Shown one piece after another: positions 28,556-29,404 of a DNA stretch of 29,404 nucleotides. The translations under genes and the position numbers were made by a program. The notes under the pieces are model-generated. The model was not told the origin of the DNA. It ran no database searches and was given only the letters and a program-made list of their open reading frames with translations. Source of the stretch: Larix sibirica (lineage: Eukaryota > Streptophyta > Pinopsida > Pinales > Pinaceae); contig NWUY0300026322.1 in the NCBI GenBank assembly GCA_004151065.3, forward strand, positions 34,004-63,407, written 5' to 3'. Each line of letters starts with the position of its first letter. Position 1 is the stretch's first letter.

Positions 28556-29404
28556 CTACAAATGAAAATATTTTGTCAAAGTCTATCAAACCAACCATTC
28601 CCAGAAGCCATCCCCCTTCCCATGCTACTACCAGGAACCTAGGGCCCATCCAACTGTAGCAAATTGTAGTGCATCATCTAATCAAGTTGCTCACATATGG
28701 AAATGCCAGCAACTTATCTGGCATCTACATGCAATGGCAATCACACCCCCGGCGATGGTGGACAACAGCCAAATCACATGGTGATACCAAGGTTGGGTGG
28801 GATATATACAACAATCATGTGCCAATGTCCATGCCTAGGGTTGGGATCATCGTAGAAAATTAGACCTACTCACCCCAGGCCCCAGTCCTGTATCCATCGC
28901 ACACCCATCTGAATGAGCAGGCCACATCTATATCAATGCCCAGGATCTATAAATGCTCAGAATCTATTCAATGCCCAGGCCATATCCCTATGCCCCACAT
29001 CCGATTCATCACTACAATAGCAATCTCACTCAGCAATAATCACAGTGCAGTATCACAATGATGCCAACCCCTTAGCGTTGGCAGATGAAAAACCCCCTTT
29101 ATCCTTCACCAAAGCTCTGTCCCCACGCTCTCTGCACCTTCAATCTACTGCTCGGCCGCTATCTGAGTTTGCACTGCACGCGGGAGCTCCCCCCTTCGAC
29201 CTGGGACATACCTGCAGCCAATACTAAATACACAGCCTTCAACGAGTCCTGCAGTCAACATATACCTTCAACCATTCAACCAGAAACAATTTCAGAGGTT
29301 TAAAATCACAAAATAGAATGCCCACCACTCAGATCCGTAAAACACGTGCAAAGAAATCACTTCTGGAGGACAAAATACGCTATTCATTTAATTGGATTCA
29401 TCAT
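28556..29404 (+). other. unassigned stretch with protein-like frames
   Basis: G+C is a little higher than average, and the plus strand gives low-complexity protein-like reading in changing frames: PATYLASTCNGNHTPGDGGQ, QPNHMVIPRLGGIYTT, AQNLFNAQAISLCPTSDSSL, then an open 60-72-codon frame at 29045-29303 with ALSPRSLHLQSTARPLSEF. It could be a decayed Q/P/N-rich region of a regulatory protein, but I recognise no domain and find no consistent splice sites. The window ends inside it. Confidence 0.3.

Noticed and set aside
1-29404. CRISPR array, bacterial operon, phage or organellar insert
   Set aside because: No regularly spaced short repeats, no bacterial gene organisation and no organellar genes recognised; all identified proteins are plant nuclear or plant retrotransposon types.

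Overview
This is a plant nuclear window: AT-rich, intron-style gene fragments, plant-type LTR and LINE retrotransposon remnants, and plant ABCC, BEACH and CCCH (ZFN-type) protein pieces. I see no intact protein-coding gene. The repeat load and a Ty3/gypsy lineage I associate with gymnosperms and some other plants make a large-genome plant such as a gymnosperm likely, but this is inference. Nothing points to bacteria, organelles or a virus.

Layout. 1-570: two LINE-type fragments on the minus strand, meeting at a single N (476). 571-3730: non-coding sequence with a nested tandem duplication (1951-2707). 3730-4300: an unrecognised decayed coding frame (+) with in-frame tandem duplications and a 22-bp inverted repeat. 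4596-5117: one ABCC (MRP-type) transporter fragment (-). 6194-6393: one BEACH/WD40-protein (SPIRRIG-like) exon fragment (+), followed by a CpG-rich block (6630-7370). 7380-12210: mostly AT-rich sequence with decayed unknown frames on the minus strand (8130-8940, 11330-11775) and a TA/GA microsatellite.

12211-25640 is a nested retrotransposon block. An old Ty1/copia element (B) has its gag split at 13892/23854 by a second, internally deleted copia element (A). Element A has ~180-190-bp LTRs, an iMet-type primer-binding site, a purine tract and a perfect 5-bp target duplication (TGAAA). As given, the block also holds a 3,521-bp direct duplication (12211-15731 = 18798-22318, constant offset 6,587). 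One copy ends exactly at an NN and the other begins exactly at an N, with a 3.06-kb Ty3/gypsy fragment between them. The simplest reading is an assembly artefact: removing 15732-22318 leaves one continuous element A inside one continuous element B. The gypsy fragment carries a zinc-knuckle array, a retropepsin, a second gag-like region and the start of reverse transcriptase.

25640-29404: mostly non-coding, with a likely terminal exon (26910-27054, -), a possible tRNA-derived SINE (27826-27995, +), a frameshifted CCCH zinc-finger exon (28201-28374, -) with a related piece upstream, and an unrecognised low-complexity stretch to the window end.

No new defence or metabolic system is visible. The most useful observations are the false duplication, the nested insertion that can be resolved to the base, the C-to-T style decay of the retroelement reading frames, and the cluster of unrelated host-gene fragments at 3.7-7.4 kb.
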